Part shown: positions 36,720-48,836 of the stretch, in pieces
How positions within the stretch are numbered: the stretch's first letter is position 1
Layout of the letters: the number at the start of each line of letters is the position of its first letter
DNA from: Ligilactobacillus faecis
GTDB lineage: Bacteria > Bacillota > Bacilli > Lactobacillales > Lactobacillaceae
DNA: 64,000 nt
Reading direction: 5' to 3'
Assembly (NCBI RefSeq): GCF_029889745.1
Contig: NZ_CP123639.1
Location: 1,593,501 to 1,657,500, forward strand
The notes under the pieces: generated by a model
The model's database searches: none
What the model was told of the DNA's origin: nothing
The model's input: the letters and a program-made list of their open reading frames with translations, nothing else
Made by a program: the position numbers and the translations under genes

Positions 36720-37748
36720 ATGCACCAAGAGATCGAGTGGATCGAAAGGATAATTCCTGATGTGATCGATACCATTAGTGAAAGATATGCAATATTAAAG
36801 GATATTGCAGCATCTGGTCCGATCGGACGACGCTCGTTAGCACAAGCTTTAGGTGTGAGTGAACGTGTCTTACGGACCGAGGCAGATTTTTTAAAACAAC
36901 AAGAACTCATCACTGCAACAAAAGCAGGGATGGTCTTGACAGATAAGGGTAAAGAAGTCATTCAAGGACTATCTAGTTTTATTGATCAGTTTTTGGACTT
37001 AAAGCAGCTAGAGTTGCGTTTGAGTCAAAAGTTAGGGATCACAAATTGTCTCGTTGTTGCTGGCGATAGTGATCTCCAACCAGAAGTCATCGCTGAGATG
37101 GGGAAACTGGTCACTAATACCTTAAAAACATTATTACCACATGGCCTAAATATTATTGCGGCTATGGGTGGAACAACGATGGCACAGATTGCCTCGTGTT
37201 TGACACCTGAGATCGGAAAAGAACGAGAATTACTTTTTGTTCCGGCTCGTGGTGGCTTGGGAGAAAGGATCGATATCCAGGCTAATAATGTTTGTGCGCG
37301 CATGGCACTTTGTACGGGAGGAAAAAGCCGTTCGTTATATGTGCCTGAGCAGGTAAGCGAGAGTACGTACCGTCCTTTATTAAAGGAACCGGCTGTTCAA
37401 GAAGTCGTCACTTTGATCAAAAAAAGCAATGCAGTGATCCATAGTATCGGAACTGCAAAGCATATGGCTGATCGACGTGCAATGCCAAAAGAGATCGTTT
37501 CTTTGCTTGACCGAGGTCATGCAGTGGGCGAAGCTTTTGGATACTTCTTTGACGAAGCTGGGCAGGTCGTGTACAAGATCCCTCGGATCGGGATCCAGTT
37601 AGAAGACCTCGCTTCTATGAAATGTGTAGTCGCTGTCGCAGGTGGCCATTCAAAGGCTAAAGCGATCGTGGCTTACATGAAACACGCTCCAAAACAAACG
37701 TGTTTGATCACGGATGAAGGAGCAGCAAAAGCGATTTTAAAAGAGTAG
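36720..37748 (+). CDS. cggR: CggR, central glycolytic gene repressor (SorC family)
   Basis: Encodes 342 aa from ATG 36720 (MHQEIEWIERIIPDVI); the frame is open upstream but lies in the leader. The winged helix is at residues ~25-85 (GRRSLAQALGVSERVLRTEADFL). The SorC sugar-phosphate-binding domain follows (NIIAAMGGTTMAQIAS, VPARGGLGE). In Bacillus fructose-1,6-bisphosphate relieves its repression of the gap operon. gap follows 55 bases downstream without terminator. Confidence 0.95.
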   Translation: MHQEIEWIERIIPDVIDTISERYAILKDIAASGPIGRRSLAQALGVSERVLRTEADFLKQQELITATKAGMVLTDKGKEVIQGLSSFIDQFLDLKQLELRLSQKLGITNCLVVAGDSDLQPEVIAEMGKLVTNTLKTLLPHGLNIIAAMGGTTMAQIASCLTPEIGKERELLFVPARGGLGERIDIQANNVCARMALCTGGKSRSLYVPEQVSESTYRPLLKEPAVQEVVTLIKKSNAVIHSIGTAKHMADRRAMPKEIVSLLDRGHAVGEAFGYFFDEAGQVVYKIPRIGIQLEDLASMKCVVAVAGGHSKAKAIVAYMKHAPKQTCLITDEGAAKAILKE

Positions 37749-37803
37749 TGCTTGCATTACTTTTTAAAATAAATTTTTATTTCCTAAAGGAGGAAATTTT
37801 AGT

Positions 37804-38817
37804 ATGACTACTAAAGTAGGTATTAATGGTTTTGGTCGTATCGGCCGTTTAGCATTCCGTCGTATTGCTGAAACATCAGAAAACTTGGAAATCGTTGCTA
37901 TCAACGATTTGACATCTCCAGCAATGTTGGCTCACTTATTGAAATATGACACAGCTCATGGTCAATTCAAAGGTGAAGTTTCTGCTACAGAAAACGCACT
38001 TATCGTTAACGGTAAAGAAATCCCTGTTTACGCAGAAGCAGATGCTCGTAACATTCCTTGGGTTAAAAATGATGGCGTAGACTTGGTTCTTGAATCAACA
38101 GGTTTCTACACATCTCCAGAAAAAGCACAAGCACACATCGATGCAGGTGCTAAGAAAGTTCTTGTTTCAGCTCCAGCCGGCAAGATGAAGACGATCGTTT
38201 ACGGTGTTAACGATGATACATTGACACCAGAAGACAAGATCGTTTCTGCTGCTTCATGTACAACAAACTGCTTGGCACCACTTGCTAAAGCTGTTAACGA
38301 TGCATTCGGTATCAAAGCGGGTACAATGACAACGATCCACGCTTACACAGCTACACAAAAATTACAAGATGGTCCAGATCGTGGTGGTAACGTACGTAAC
38401 GCACGTGCTGCTGCTCAAAACACGATTCCTCACTCAACAGGTGCTGCTAAAGCTATCGGTATGGTTGTTCCTGAATTGAACGGTAAATTAGATGGTCATG
38501 CACAACGTGTGCCTGTTATCACAGGTTCATTAACAGAATTAGTTGCAACTCTTGACAAAGAAGTTACAGCTGAAGAAGTTAACGAAGCAGTTAAGAAAGT
38601 TACAGAAGGTAACAACTCATTTGGTTACAATGCTGACGGTATCGTTTCATCTGATATCATCGGTACAGAATTCGGTTCTGTCTTTGACCCAACACAAACA
38701 CAAGTTGTTGGTTCAGGTGATGGCCAAGTTGTTAAGACAGTTGCTTGGTACGACAACGAATCTGGCTTTACAGCTCAAATGATCCGTACATTAGAAAAAT
38801 TTGCAAGCATGCTTTAA
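37804..38817 (+). CDS. gap: Glyceraldehyde-3-phosphate dehydrogenase
   Basis: Encodes 337 aa from ATG 37804 (SD AAAGGAGG). It has the NAD fold [14 protein letters not shown] and catalytic cysteine in [12 protein letters not shown]. Codon use is that of a very highly expressed gene (ATC after any codon, GGT, GTT, CGT), in contrast to the window's usual NNG-ATC habit. Glycolytic step GAP to 1,3-bisphosphoglycerate. Confidence 0.99.
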   Translation: MTTKVGINGFGRIGRLAFRRIAETSENLEIVAINDLTSPAMLAHLLKYDTAHGQFKGEVSATENALIVNGKEIPVYAEADARNIPWVKNDGVDLVLESTGFYTSPEKAQAHIDAGAKKVLVSAPAGKMKTIVYGVNDDTLTPEDKIVSAASCTTNCLAPLAKAVNDAFGIKAGTMTTIHAYTATQKLQDGPDRGGNVRNARAAAQNTIPHSTGAAKAIGMVVPELNGKLDGHAQRVPVITGSLTELVATLDKEVTAEEVNEAVKKVTEGNNSFGYNADGIVSSDIIGTEFGSVFDPTQTQVVGSGDGQVVKTVAWYDNESGFTAQMIRTLEKFASML

Positions 38818-38820
38818 GAT

Positions 38821-38895
38821 TTAGCTGACGCTAATTTTTAACTTGTTATGCAGGTTATGAGGCGGGGGGAGGCAACTCCTCCTGCCTTTTTAATT
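38821..38895 (+). terminator. Two intra-operon hairpins between gap and pgk
   Basis: TTAGC/GCTAA with T5 (38821-38839) and a GC-rich stem AGGCGGGGGGAGG with CCTCCTGCCT plus T5 (38860-38895). They likely make gap mRNA more abundant than pgk mRNA, by termination or by 3'-end protection. Confidence 0.8.
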
Positions 38896-38927
38896 TTTGA
38901 TATCTCAAACTCATGGAGGGTTACTTT

Positions 38928-40121
38928 ATGTCTAAACTTATTGTTTCAGATTTAAAAGATCTTAAAGGTAAAAAAGTTTTAGTTCGTGTTGACTTTAATG
39001 TTCCGATCAAAGATGGTGTGATCGGTGACGATAACCGTATGGTAGCAGCTTTACCAACGATCAAATACATCATCGACAACGGTGGCAAGGCTATCTTGTT
39101 CTCACACCTTGGTCGGATCAAGACTGAAGAAGATAAAGAAAAGTTATCTTTAAAACCAGTTGCAGAACACTTAGCTGATCTTTTGAACAAACCAGTTACA
39201 TTTGTTCCAGCTACACGTGGTAAACAATTAGAAGATGCGATCGCTGACATGAAAGATGGCGACGTATTAGTTGTTGAAAACACACGTTTTGAAGACTTAG
39301 ATGGCAAGAAAGAATCTGGCAATGATCCAGAACTTGGCAAATACTGGGCTTCACTTGGTGATGTTTTCGTAAATGATGCTTTTGGGACAGCCCACCGTTC
39401 CCACGCTTCTAACGTAGGTATCGCAAGCAACATGCCACAAACAGCTGCTGGTTTCTTATTAGAAAAAGAGATCAAGTTCTTAGGTGAAGCAGTTGACAAC
39501 CCACAACACCCATTCGTTGCGATCTTAGGTGGTGCTAAAGTTTCTGATAAGATCGGTGTGATCGAACACTTATTAGATAAGGCTGACAAGATCATCGTTG
39601 GTGGTGGGATGACATACACATTCTACGCTGCTAAAGGTATCAAGATCGGTAACTCTTTAGTTGAAGAAGATAAGATCGAATTAGCTAAAGAATTACTTGA
39701 AAAAGCTGGTGACAAGATCGTCTTACCAGTTGATAACGTATGTGCAACAGAATTCAACAATGATGCTCCTTCTAAAGTTTTTGAAGGCGACATTGAAGAT
39801 GGCTACATGGCGCTTGATATCGGACCAAAATCTGTTGAATTATTCAAGAGCGTCTTGAAAGATGCTAAGACAGTTGTTTGGAACGGACCTATGGGTGTCT
39901 TTGAAATGCCTAACTTTGCTAAAGGTACACTTGGCGTAGGTGAATTCTTAGGTACATTGTCTGATGCAACAACGATCGTTGGTGGTGGGGACTCTACAGC
40001 CGCAGTTAATGAATTAGGCGTTGCTGAAAAATTGACTCACATCTCAACTGGTGGTGGCGCATCCCTTGAATATCTTGAAGGTAAGACACTTCCTGGTATC
40101 GCTGCTGTTTCTGATAAATAA
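38928..40121 (+). CDS. pgk: Phosphoglycerate kinase
   Basis: Encodes 397 aa from ATG 38928 (SD TGGAGGG). An upstream ATG at the SD itself is not used. It has [14 protein letters not shown] and the PGK C-terminal [10 protein letters not shown]. It makes ATP and 3-phosphoglycerate. Lies between the partial terminators of gap and tpiA in one transcription unit. Confidence 0.99.
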   Translation: MSKLIVSDLKDLKGKKVLVRVDFNVPIKDGVIGDDNRMVAALPTIKYIIDNGGKAILFSHLGRIKTEEDKEKLSLKPVAEHLADLLNKPVTFVPATRGKQLEDAIADMKDGDVLVVENTRFEDLDGKKESGNDPELGKYWASLGDVFVNDAFGTAHRSHASNVGIASNMPQTAAGFLLEKEIKFLGEAVDNPQHPFVAILGGAKVSDKIGVIEHLLDKADKIIVGGGMTYTFYAAKGIKIGNSLVEEDKIELAKELLEKAGDKIVLPVDNVCATEFNNDAPSKVFEGDIEDGYMALDIGPKSVELFKSVLKDAKTVVWNGPMGVFEMPNFAKGTLGVGEFLGTLSDATTIVGGGDSTAAVNELGVAEKLTHISTGGGASLEYLEGKTLPGIAAVSDK

Positions 40122-40131
40122 GAGATAAGAT

Positions 40132-40952
<821 letters not shown>

Positions 40953-40987
40953 TCGATAAAATTTTGCTTGAACCTTCATTAAATAGA

Positions 40988-41016
40988 TTGAAAGTCAGGC
41001 GCAAAACCTTTAAAAT
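40988..41016 (+). promoter_or_regulatory. Promoter of eno
   Basis: TTGAAA (40988-40993), 17-base spacer, TAAAAT (41011-41016). Confidence 0.65.
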
Positions 41017-41067
41017 ATCAATGAGGACAATATTTCTCAAATGTCAATCAAACTAAAAGGAGAGTAA

Positions 41068-42399
<1,332 letters not shown>

Positions 42400-42433
42400 T
42401 TAGTTGATTGACTGTTTAGTAGTGTTAGCTACT

Positions 42434-42466
42434 AAAAAAGAGGCCTGTTTTGCAGGTCTCTTTTTA
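42434..42466 (+). terminator. Terminator after eno
   Basis: AAAAGAGGCCTG and GCAGGTCTCTTTT form the stem with T-run. Confidence 0.88.
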
Positions 42467-42546
42467 TACATAAAAATAGAAAGTATTTGGGGATAATAAT
42501 AAATCGAGTTCAGTTAGTATTTTTGAACATTTTCTTTAGATAGTAG

Positions 42547-44115
42547 GTGGATGCAACGAATAAATTGTTGAATTTTGGAAAGAAACTAAACTATATTCGC
42601 TTTAATTTCATCTTACGGGGAGTCCTTGTCGGGATCGTTGCGGGGTTTATCGTAAGTTTATTTCGATTAGCGATCGAAGCTCTTTTAGAAGGAATGAAAA
42701 AATTATTTGGGCAGTTACCAAGTACACCTAGCCTATGGAGCATCGTTATTGTTTTTTTCTTGATAGTGATCTTTGTTAATGCTAAATTTTTGAAAAAAGA
42801 GCCACATATCAGTGGTTCTGGGATCCCACAAGTTGAAGGGCAGCTTTTAGGAATGTTGGAGCTCAAGTGGTGGCCAGTCTTATGGCGAAAATGGTTAGGT
42901 GGGGTCCTTGCGATCGGTTCGGGTCTTTTTTTAGGACGTGAGGGACCTTCGATCCAGTTAGGAGCGGCGGCCGGGCAAGGTCTAGCAGAACACTTTAAAC
43001 TGGATCAAACAGCACGAAGGTGTTTGATCGCCGGGGGAGCAGCGGCTGGATTATCAGCAGCTTTTAATGCTCCGATCGCAGCTTCATTATTTATCGTAGA
43101 GGAAGTTTATCATAATTTTTCACCATATATTTGGACGACTGCGCTTTCAGCCGCAGTTACAGCCAATTTTGTGGCATTTAATTTTTTTGGACTGACACCA
43201 GTTCTACACATGCAACAAAAAGTTACTTTTCCGATCGCAGCGTATGGACATTTAATTGTCTTGGGCGTTGTCTTAGGTTTTTTAGGCATACTGTATGAAT
43301 ACTTGACGCTTAATTGTTCTAAATTTTATCAGCGCCTATCTTTTTTACAGCCACGTTTTTACAGTGTGATCCCTTTGTTATGTTTACCTTTGATCGGGAT
43401 CTTTTGGCCAATTGCTTTAGGGGGAGGCAATGGTTTGATCGTTGCCTTACCAACGCTTGATCTAACAACTAAAGCACTTTGTTTTCTATTTATTTTACGG
43501 TTGCTTTTTTCAACTCTATCATATGGTTCGACTTTGCCAGGCGGCATTTTTCTGCCGATCTTGACTTTAGGCGCTTTGATCGGTGCGCTTTATTTTAAGG
43601 TAGCACATGCAAGTGGACTTTTAGCTGATGGCTTGATGATCAATTGCATCATTTATGCTATGGCAGGGTATTTTGCTTGTATTGGTAAAGCACCTTTCAC
43701 TGCGATCTTACTAGTGACAGAGATGGTCGGGACACTTGAACATTTGATGCCTCTAGCACTAGTTTCTTTAACAGCCTATACTGTTTGTGATATTTTCCAT
43801 GGGCGTCCGATCTATGAAGCGATGTTAGCTAAAATGACTAATGAACCTAAAGTTTTAGCTTTACGAAGCGGTCAACAAGATCGGTTTGAATATCCGATCT
43901 TTGCTGGTTCGAAATTGCAAGATCGAGCTGTCAAAGATATTGCGTGGCCTAAAGATTGTTTGATCTTGGCATTGCGTCGGGGCGAAACAGAGTATATCGT
44001 GCATGGTGATTCGGTCATGAAAGCAGGCGATACGTTAGTCATTTTAACGACGCAAAGTGCACGAATGCGGATAAATGAAGAATTGACACGGCTAAGTGCA
44101 CTTGGTGAAAACTAA
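42547..44115 (+). CDS. ClC-family chloride channel/transporter with C-terminal TrkA-C domain
   Basis: Encodes 522 aa from GTG 42547. Core motifs: GSGIPQVEG, GREGPSIQLGA (gating glutamate present, so probably an exchanger) and GKAPFTAILLVTEM. About ten or more membrane helices to residue ~420, then a TrkA_C-like domain (FAGSKLQDRAVKDIAWP, GDTLVILT). Likely H+/Cl- exchange in acid or osmotic stress; the anion is not determined. The start region AGTAGGTG has no good SD at normal spacing. Confidence 0.9.
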   Translation: MDATNKLLNFGKKLNYIRFNFILRGVLVGIVAGFIVSLFRLAIEALLEGMKKLFGQLPSTPSLWSIVIVFFLIVIFVNAKFLKKEPHISGSGIPQVEGQLLGMLELKWWPVLWRKWLGGVLAIGSGLFLGREGPSIQLGAAAGQGLAEHFKLDQTARRCLIAGGAAAGLSAAFNAPIAASLFIVEEVYHNFSPYIWTTALSAAVTANFVAFNFFGLTPVLHMQQKVTFPIAAYGHLIVLGVVLGFLGILYEYLTLNCSKFYQRLSFLQPRFYSVIPLLCLPLIGIFWPIALGGGNGLIVALPTLDLTTKALCFLFILRLLFSTLSYGSTLPGGIFLPILTLGALIGALYFKVAHASGLLADGLMINCIIYAMAGYFACIGKAPFTAILLVTEMVGTLEHLMPLALVSLTAYTVCDIFHGRPIYEAMLAKMTNEPKVLALRSGQQDRFEYPIFAGSKLQDRAVKDIAWPKDCLILALRRGETEYIVHGDSVMKAGDTLVILTTQSARMRINEELTRLSALGEN

Positions 44116-44334
44116 AAGTAGATTTGTGACTGGAAAATTGTGTGTAAATATGCTAAATTAGAGTAGATATAGATTATCATAGCGAAAGGTATATAGTAGA
44201 TATCAGTGTTTGAGCTAGAAAGAAAAAAGTGTGTGGCCAAGTACTGAAGATAAGGACTATATTTCTTGTGCTATTAGAGCCATTATGTCATTTTGTATGG
44301 CATAAAGACGAAGGTCGGCAGTAATAAATAAGTT
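44116..44334 (+). other. AT-rich leader region between the ClC gene and secG
   Basis: About 220 bases with no recognisable gene. It holds a GCCAT/ATGGC hairpin near 44279-44302 and a 13-codon ORF from GTG near 44203 with GAAAGG upstream. The secG promoter should be here but no clear -35/-10 pair is seen. Confidence 0.4.
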
Positions 44335-44416
44335 TAGGAAAGGAAGCTCTATATTTCTTTCTCAGATAGATCTTTAACCATCTGAACACATTTGATATAG
44401 TAGGTACAAAAGATTG
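44335..44416 (+). promoter_or_regulatory. SD - hairpin - start arrangement before secG
   Basis: SD TAGGAAAGGAAG (44335-44346) is 67 bases from the TTG at 44414. Between them CTATAT (44349-44354) pairs with ATATAG (44395-44400), enclosing CAGAT/ATCTG (44363-44367 with 44380-44384). A 13-base linker follows, with only a weak AGGT. Confidence 0.65.
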
Positions 44417-44650
44417 TATAATATACTTTTAACACTATTATTGATCGTTTCTGTCTTGATCATTATTTCTGTTTTGATGCAACCAGCTAAAACGGATAAT
44501 GCTTCAACTGCATTATCTGGTGGTGCCACTGACTTGTTCAGTAAACAAAAACCACGCGGCTTTGAAGCGTTTATGCAAAAGGTAACGGCAGTTCTTGGAG
44601 TTATTTTCTTTGCGCTTTCATTAGCTTTAGTATATATCTCAGCACACTAG
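44414..44650 (+). CDS. secG: SecG, preprotein translocase subunit
   Basis: Encodes 78 aa from TTG 44414 (MYNILLTLLLIVSVLIII). Two membrane helices (residues 2-22 and 53-76) with the conserved loop DLFSKQKPRGFE between them, the usual SecG design. SecG assists SecYE and SecA. The order secG-rnr-smpB is conserved in Firmicutes; the esterase gene often between secG and rnr is missing. Confidence 0.94.
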   Translation: MYNILLTLLLIVSVLIIISVLMQPAKTDNASTALSGGATDLFSKQKPRGFEAFMQKVTAVLGVIFFALSLALVYISAH

Positions 44651-44657
44651 TTTTACT

Positions 44658-44700
44658 GAAAAGCCTCCTGCGTGTTAAAGTTCGACAGGGGGCTTTTCCT
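44658..44700 (+). terminator. Hairpin after secG
   Basis: GAAAAGCC-t-CCTG pairs with CAGG-g-GGCTTTTC. Only a weak T-run follows, so it may be leaky and let rnr be co-transcribed. Confidence 0.65.
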
Positions 44701-44733
44701 ATATATTTTGATTGAATGAATATGAGGATTTAA

Positions 44734-47145
44734 ATGGAAAAAGAAAAGATAAGAAAATCATTATTAGATTATTTTGAAGCTGAGCCGGAAAAAAATTTTA
44801 CGGTTCAAGAACTTGCTGATAAGATGAAAATGAATAAAGCAGGTCAATTCAATTTTATCGTGCAAGCCGTTGCACAACTCGAACACGATAAAAAGATCAA
44901 ACTTGATGACGCAGGAAATTTCAGCTTAGTAAAAGAAGTGACTGCCCCGCGGTTTGAAGGGGTCTTTCATGCCAATGATCGTGGTTTTGGTTTTGTAACT
45001 GTCGATCCTGAAAAACAAGATTTTTTCATCAATCCAACACAAACGCTTTCAGCTTTAAATGGTGATGAAGTTGAAGTTGAGTTGATCGCTGAAGGTGACG
45101 AAGAAACTGGCAAACGGCCAGAAGGTAAGATCACACAAGTCTTAAAACGTGAATTGACACAAGTCGTTGGTGAATTTTTACCAGCTGAAGATGAAGATGA
45201 AAACTTACCGGCAGGGATCATCGGTACGATCCGTTTACGTGATAAAAAATTATCCAATTACCGTTTTTTAGTTGAAGATAAGGGACTTCATCCAGTTGCG
45301 GGTGAGATCGTTTTAGCTGATATCACAGCTTACCCAAGTGTGACTTTGCCAGGACTTATCAAAGGGGTCGCTACTAAAGTTATTGGTAACGTCAATGATC
45401 CTGGCGTCGATATTTTACAGATCGTTTATCAACATGATATCCCACATGAATTTCCTGAAGATGTCATGGAACAAGTGGCTAAGATCCCTGATCATGTGAC
45501 ACCAGCTGAAAAAGTTGGTCGTCGGGATCTGACTGACGAACCAATGGTCACGATCGATAGTATCGAGTCAAAAGACTTGGATGATGCAGTCAGTGCTTGG
45601 AAATTACCAAATGGAAATTATCACTTAGGCGTTCATATTGCAGATGTCTCCCATTATGTGACCCCAAATACGCCGCTTGACCGCGAAGCGTTTGAGCGTG
45701 GGACTTCAGTTTATTTGACAGACCGTGTGATCCCTATGATCCCGGCTAAGTTATCAAACGGGATCTGTTCATTGAATCCAAAAGTTGAACGTTTAGCGTT
45801 GACTTGTGCGATGGAGATCGATCCTAGCGGTCAAGTCGTTAAGCATGAGATCTTTGAAAGTGTGATCAAAACAACAGAACGGATGACGTATAAAGCGATC
45901 AATAAGATCTTGGAATCTGATGATGCCAAGACAAAAGAACGCTATAAAGAACTTGTACCGATGTTTGAGACGATGGGGGAATTGCATAAGATCTTGTTGA
46001 AGATGCGTAAACGCCGAGGCGCGATCGAATTTGAAGATACTGAAGCAAAGATCATCGTGGATGAAAAAGGGCATGCTGTAGATATCCAACTGCGTGAACG
46101 TGGTACAAGTGAACGCATGGTCGAATCTTTTATGTTGGCAGCAAATGAAACGGTCGCTGCGCACTATAAAGAGTTGCATGTACCATTTATTTATCGGATC
46201 CATGAAACGCCAAAAGAAGAAAAGATCAAGACCTTTTTTGAGATGTTATCTGCTTTAGGCGTCGAAGTGACTGGAAAAGTCAGCGCGATCGAACCAAAGA
46301 TGTTGCAAAATATTTTGAAAAAAGTTGCTGGTAAACCAGAAGAGCCGATGGTTTCGGTAATGCTTTTGCGGTCGATGCAACAAGCTAAATATTCTCCAGA
46401 ACCGCTAGGACATTTTGGATTAGCCGCTAAAGACTATACACACTTCACCTCTCCGATCAGACGTTATCCTGATCTGATGGCACACCGCATGATCCATTAT
46501 TATGCCGAACATGGACTAGGTGAAAGCAGTCAAGAGCGTTTTAGAGCCCAGCTTCCAGAAGTGAGTCAACATAGTTCGACAGCTGAACGACGGGCGATCG
46601 ACGCCGAACGCGATACTGATGCGATGAAAAAAGCTGAATACATGGCAGATCATGTGGGTGAAGAATTCGAAGCAGTCGTTAGTTCAGTGACAAAATTTGG
46701 GATGTTCGTTGAACTTCCAAATACAGTTGAAGGTTTGATCCATATCAGCCAGTTAGACGATGATTATTATGTTTTTGTTGAGAAGCATATGGCTTTAGTA
46801 GGAACAAGATCGAAACGGACTTATCGGATCGGACAACCGATCAAAGTCAAGTTAGTCAATGTCAATGCTGAGCAAAAAGAGATCGACTTTAAACTTCTAG
46901 AGATGAAAAAAGCACCTAAATCAGATCTTCTAAAAGATATTGATCCAAAAGATCTACCTACTAGACGTAACGACCGCTCGCGTGGTGAGCATTTTGATAA
47001 GCGAAATGGTGGCAAACGTCCGTATAAGAAGCAAGGAAATGGACGCTTTAATAAAAACAACGATGCTAAAGATAAACGTCGCAATGGTGGTAAAAATAAT
47101 AATAAGCGTCCTTTTTACAAACGTCGCCGTGAAGCTAAAAAATAA
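44734..47145 (+). CDS. rnr: Ribonuclease R
   Basis: Encodes 803 aa from ATG 44734 (SD TGAGGA). N-terminal winged helix (NFTVQELADKMKMN), cold-shock domains, RNB catalytic domain (TIDSIESKDLDDAVS with the metal aspartates), S1 domain (GEEFEAVVSSVTKFGMFVEL) and a lysine/arginine-rich tail of ~60 residues. A 3'-5' exonuclease for structured RNA; works with SmpB-tmRNA on non-stop mRNAs, and smpB follows. Confidence 0.98.
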   Translation: MEKEKIRKSLLDYFEAEPEKNFTVQELADKMKMNKAGQFNFIVQAVAQLEHDKKIKLDDAGNFSLVKEVTAPRFEGVFHANDRGFGFVTVDPEKQDFFINPTQTLSALNGDEVEVELIAEGDEETGKRPEGKITQVLKRELTQVVGEFLPAEDEDENLPAGIIGTIRLRDKKLSNYRFLVEDKGLHPVAGEIVLADITAYPSVTLPGLIKGVATKVIGNVNDPGVDILQIVYQHDIPHEFPEDVMEQVAKIPDHVTPAEKVGRRDLTDEPMVTIDSIESKDLDDAVSAWKLPNGNYHLGVHIADVSHYVTPNTPLDREAFERGTSVYLTDRVIPMIPAKLSNGICSLNPKVERLALTCAMEIDPSGQVVKHEIFESVIKTTERMTYKAINKILESDDAKTKERYKELVPMFETMGELHKILLKMRKRRGAIEFEDTEAKIIVDEKGHAVDIQLRERGTSERMVESFMLAANETVAAHYKELHVPFIYRIHETPKEEKIKTFFEMLSALGVEVTGKVSAIEPKMLQNILKKVAGKPEEPMVSVMLLRSMQQAKYSPEPLGHFGLAAKDYTHFTSPIRRYPDLMAHRMIHYYAEHGLGESSQERFRAQLPEVSQHSSTAERRAIDAERDTDAMKKAEYMADHVGEEFEAVVSSVTKFGMFVELPNTVEGLIHISQLDDDYYVFVEKHMALVGTRSKRTYRIGQPIKVKLVNVNAEQKEIDFKLLEMKKAPKSDLLKDIDPKDLPTRRNDRSRGEHFDKRNGGKRPYKKQGNGRFNKNNDAKDKRRNGGKNNNKRPFYKRRREAKK

Positions 47146-47168
47146 TTTAGCGATAAAGGACTGAGAAG

Positions 47169-47636
47169 ATGGGAAAAGAAAAACAAAAAGAACGTCCGTT
47201 AGCTCAAAATCGCAAAGCTAATCATGATTATTATATTTTAGAAACGCTCGAAGCTGGGATCGCCTTGACTGGGACTGAGATCAAATCAGTCCGAGCTGGC
47301 AGGATCAACCTTAAAGATGGTTTTGCCCAGATCAAAAATGGCGAAGCCTGGCTGATGAATGTGCATATTTCAGAATATACCCAAGGAAATAGATTCAATC
47401 ATGATCCTTTACGGAATCGTAAACTTTTATTGCATAAAAAGCAGATCACACATTTGGCCGAAGAGACGAGTGGTAAAGGGATCACTTTAGTGCCTTTGAA
47501 AGTTTATCTAAAGCATGGTTTTGCTAAAGTTTTACTTGGGGTGGCTCAAGGTAAGCATAACTACGATAAACGTGAAACCATCAAACGGCGCGATCAAGAG
47601 CGTGAGATCAGACGGACCTTAAAAAATTACGGTTGA
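47169..47636 (+). CDS. smpB: SmpB, tmRNA-binding protein
   Basis: Encodes 155 aa from ATG 47169 (SD AAAGGAC). Typical blocks: [39 protein letters not shown], and a basic tail ending [11 protein letters not shown]. Partner of tmRNA in trans-translation. The tmRNA gene itself is not in the window. Confidence 0.98.
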   Translation: MGKEKQKERPLAQNRKANHDYYILETLEAGIALTGTEIKSVRAGRINLKDGFAQIKNGEAWLMNVHISEYTQGNRFNHDPLRNRKLLLHKKQITHLAEETSGKGITLVPLKVYLKHGFAKVLLGVAQGKHNYDKRETIKRRDQEREIRRTLKNYG

Positions 47637-47639
47637 AGC

Positions 47640-47675
47640 AAAAAAACCTCTAAGATTTGATTTAGAGGTTTTTTT
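47640..47675. terminator. Terminator between smpB and the UPF0340 gene
   Basis: AAAACCTCTAA and TTTAGAGGTTTT with T7; A-run on the other side makes it bidirectional. Confidence 0.88.
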
Positions 47676-47688
47676 ATGTGTGTTTGCA

Positions 47689-48279
47689 TCAGGCTAAAGG
47701 ACCAGTTGTCTGATTAAGGTCTTCTAAGCGATATCGAGCTCGTTCGCCTCCGATCAATTTAGGACGCGAGCTCAAGAATGTTACGTGAGCTTTGCCGATC
47801 TCGGTGATCGATGTTCGTACAGGGATCTGAACGAAACGAACATGCATCCCGATCGCTGTATCACCGATATCCATCCCAGCTTTAGCGACAAGATGCTCAA
47901 CTTCAACTGGTTCAGTAAATTGTTCAAAAGCAGCTACTTGTGCTGCGCCACCGGCATGCAAAGTCGGGACGACAGTAACGATCTCTAAGTTGTGATCTTT
48001 AGCAACTCGTTTTTCAATAACTAAAGCGCGGTTCAAATGTTCGCAACCTTGGACAGCCAAGTGGACTCCTAATGGATCTAAGATCGAACGGAGCGTTTTA
48101 ACAATTATTCGTCCAAGTTCAAGATTAGAGTGTTTGCCGATCTTTTGCCCTTGGATCTCGCTTGTACTACAGCCAAGAACAAAAATATCATTTGGCTCAA
48201 GTGTCGTTTGAGCTAGAAATTCAGTCATGCTTGTTTTTATTTGTTGTGCGATCTTATTTAGATCATTTTCGTGTGTCAT
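47689..48279 (-). CDS. UPF0340 (DUF436, YwlG-like) protein of unknown function
   Basis: Encodes 196 aa. Family hallmarks: VLGCSTSEIQGQKIG, QGCEHLNRALVIEK, VVPTLHAGGA and HVRFVQIPVR. Soluble, no signal peptide. Function not established. The SD is weak (GAAAG), and a small CTTTG/CAAAG stem lies before the start. Single-gene unit convergent with smpB. Confidence 0.9.
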   Translation of the reverse strand: MTHENDLNKIAQQIKTSMTEFLAQTTLEPNDIFVLGCSTSEIQGQKIGKHSNLELGRIIVKTLRSILDPLGVHLAVQGCEHLNRALVIEKRVAKDHNLEIVTVVPTLHAGGAAQVAAFEQFTEPVEVEHLVAKAGMDIGDTAIGMHVRFVQIPVRTSITEIGKAHVTFLSSRPKLIGGERARYRLEDLNQTTGPLA

Positions 48280-48384
48280 AATAAACCAGCTTTCTTTGGA
48301 ACAAAGATTGAATACCTTGATATATCAGATATCCAAAGATATTGTAACAAAAAAGATCGAGGGTATCAAAAAATGGACTGGTGC

Positions 48385-48757
48385 GCAATTGAACTACCCC
48401 AACTTAACCTAAAACTACCGTTTTTTAACGGCTTGAAGTTGGGAATTCTGAGAATACAGCAAACTTGCCAGTCTAGCTTTTCACTGAGTCGGTAGCGGTC
48501 ACTGCTTTGTTACCATGGTACCGTTTTATTATCAGAATAGAGTTTCTAATCCTCTAGCTAAGATATTTTTAGCCGCGTTAACATCTCTATCAAGATGTGA
48601 ATTACAGTTAGCAGAATGTTGATTTTTATCTAATTCCATAGTTATACTCATTTATTATATTATCTGAATTAAAATTATCAAGAAAAAGAAGCGCTTTTAG
48701 TGCTTCAGAATGGGATGATTCATCCACCACTTATAAAAGTGGAAGTCTTCTCGCCAT
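48385..48757 (-). mobile_element. Degenerate IS200/IS605-type remnant
   Basis: About 370 bases containing the last 35 codons of a tnpB-like gene on the minus strand. On its 3' side is a CCGTT/AACGG hairpin (48418-48431) and a GGGTAGTTCAA-like end; on its 5' side two hairpins, AAGCGCTTTTAGTGCTT-like and CCACTTATAAAAGTGG-like (about 48690-48745). Subterminal imperfect palindromes at both ends are what IS605 transposases bind, so this may be a small mobilisable derivative. Exact ends are uncertain. Confidence 0.5.
48532..48639 (-). pseudogene. TnpB C-terminal fragment
   Basis: 35 codons reading NSHLDRDVNAAKNILARG before the stop. This is the last RuvC-like aspartate block plus the second half of the zinc finger of TnpB/IS1341 proteins; the first cysteine of its CxxC is replaced. 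The rest of the gene is deleted. Confidence 0.75.
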
Positions 48758-48836
48758 TTTAGGATAAATTTGTTTCACAAAAAGGTCAAAAGAGCTCTTT
48801 TCTGATTTGATGCGTTTGCGCTGAGGTATATTGTAA

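Noticed and set aside
42480-42549. Possible seventh structured spacer before the ClC gene (ATAGTAGGTG as in secG and coiA)
   Set aside because: The only stem (GTTCA/TGAAC) starts 13 bases after a weak GGGG and ends 18 bases before the GTG, so the geometry does not fit.
44203-44245. 13-codon leader peptide before secG
   Set aside because: Very short, SD spacing too long, no supporting codon pattern; mentioned only as possible.
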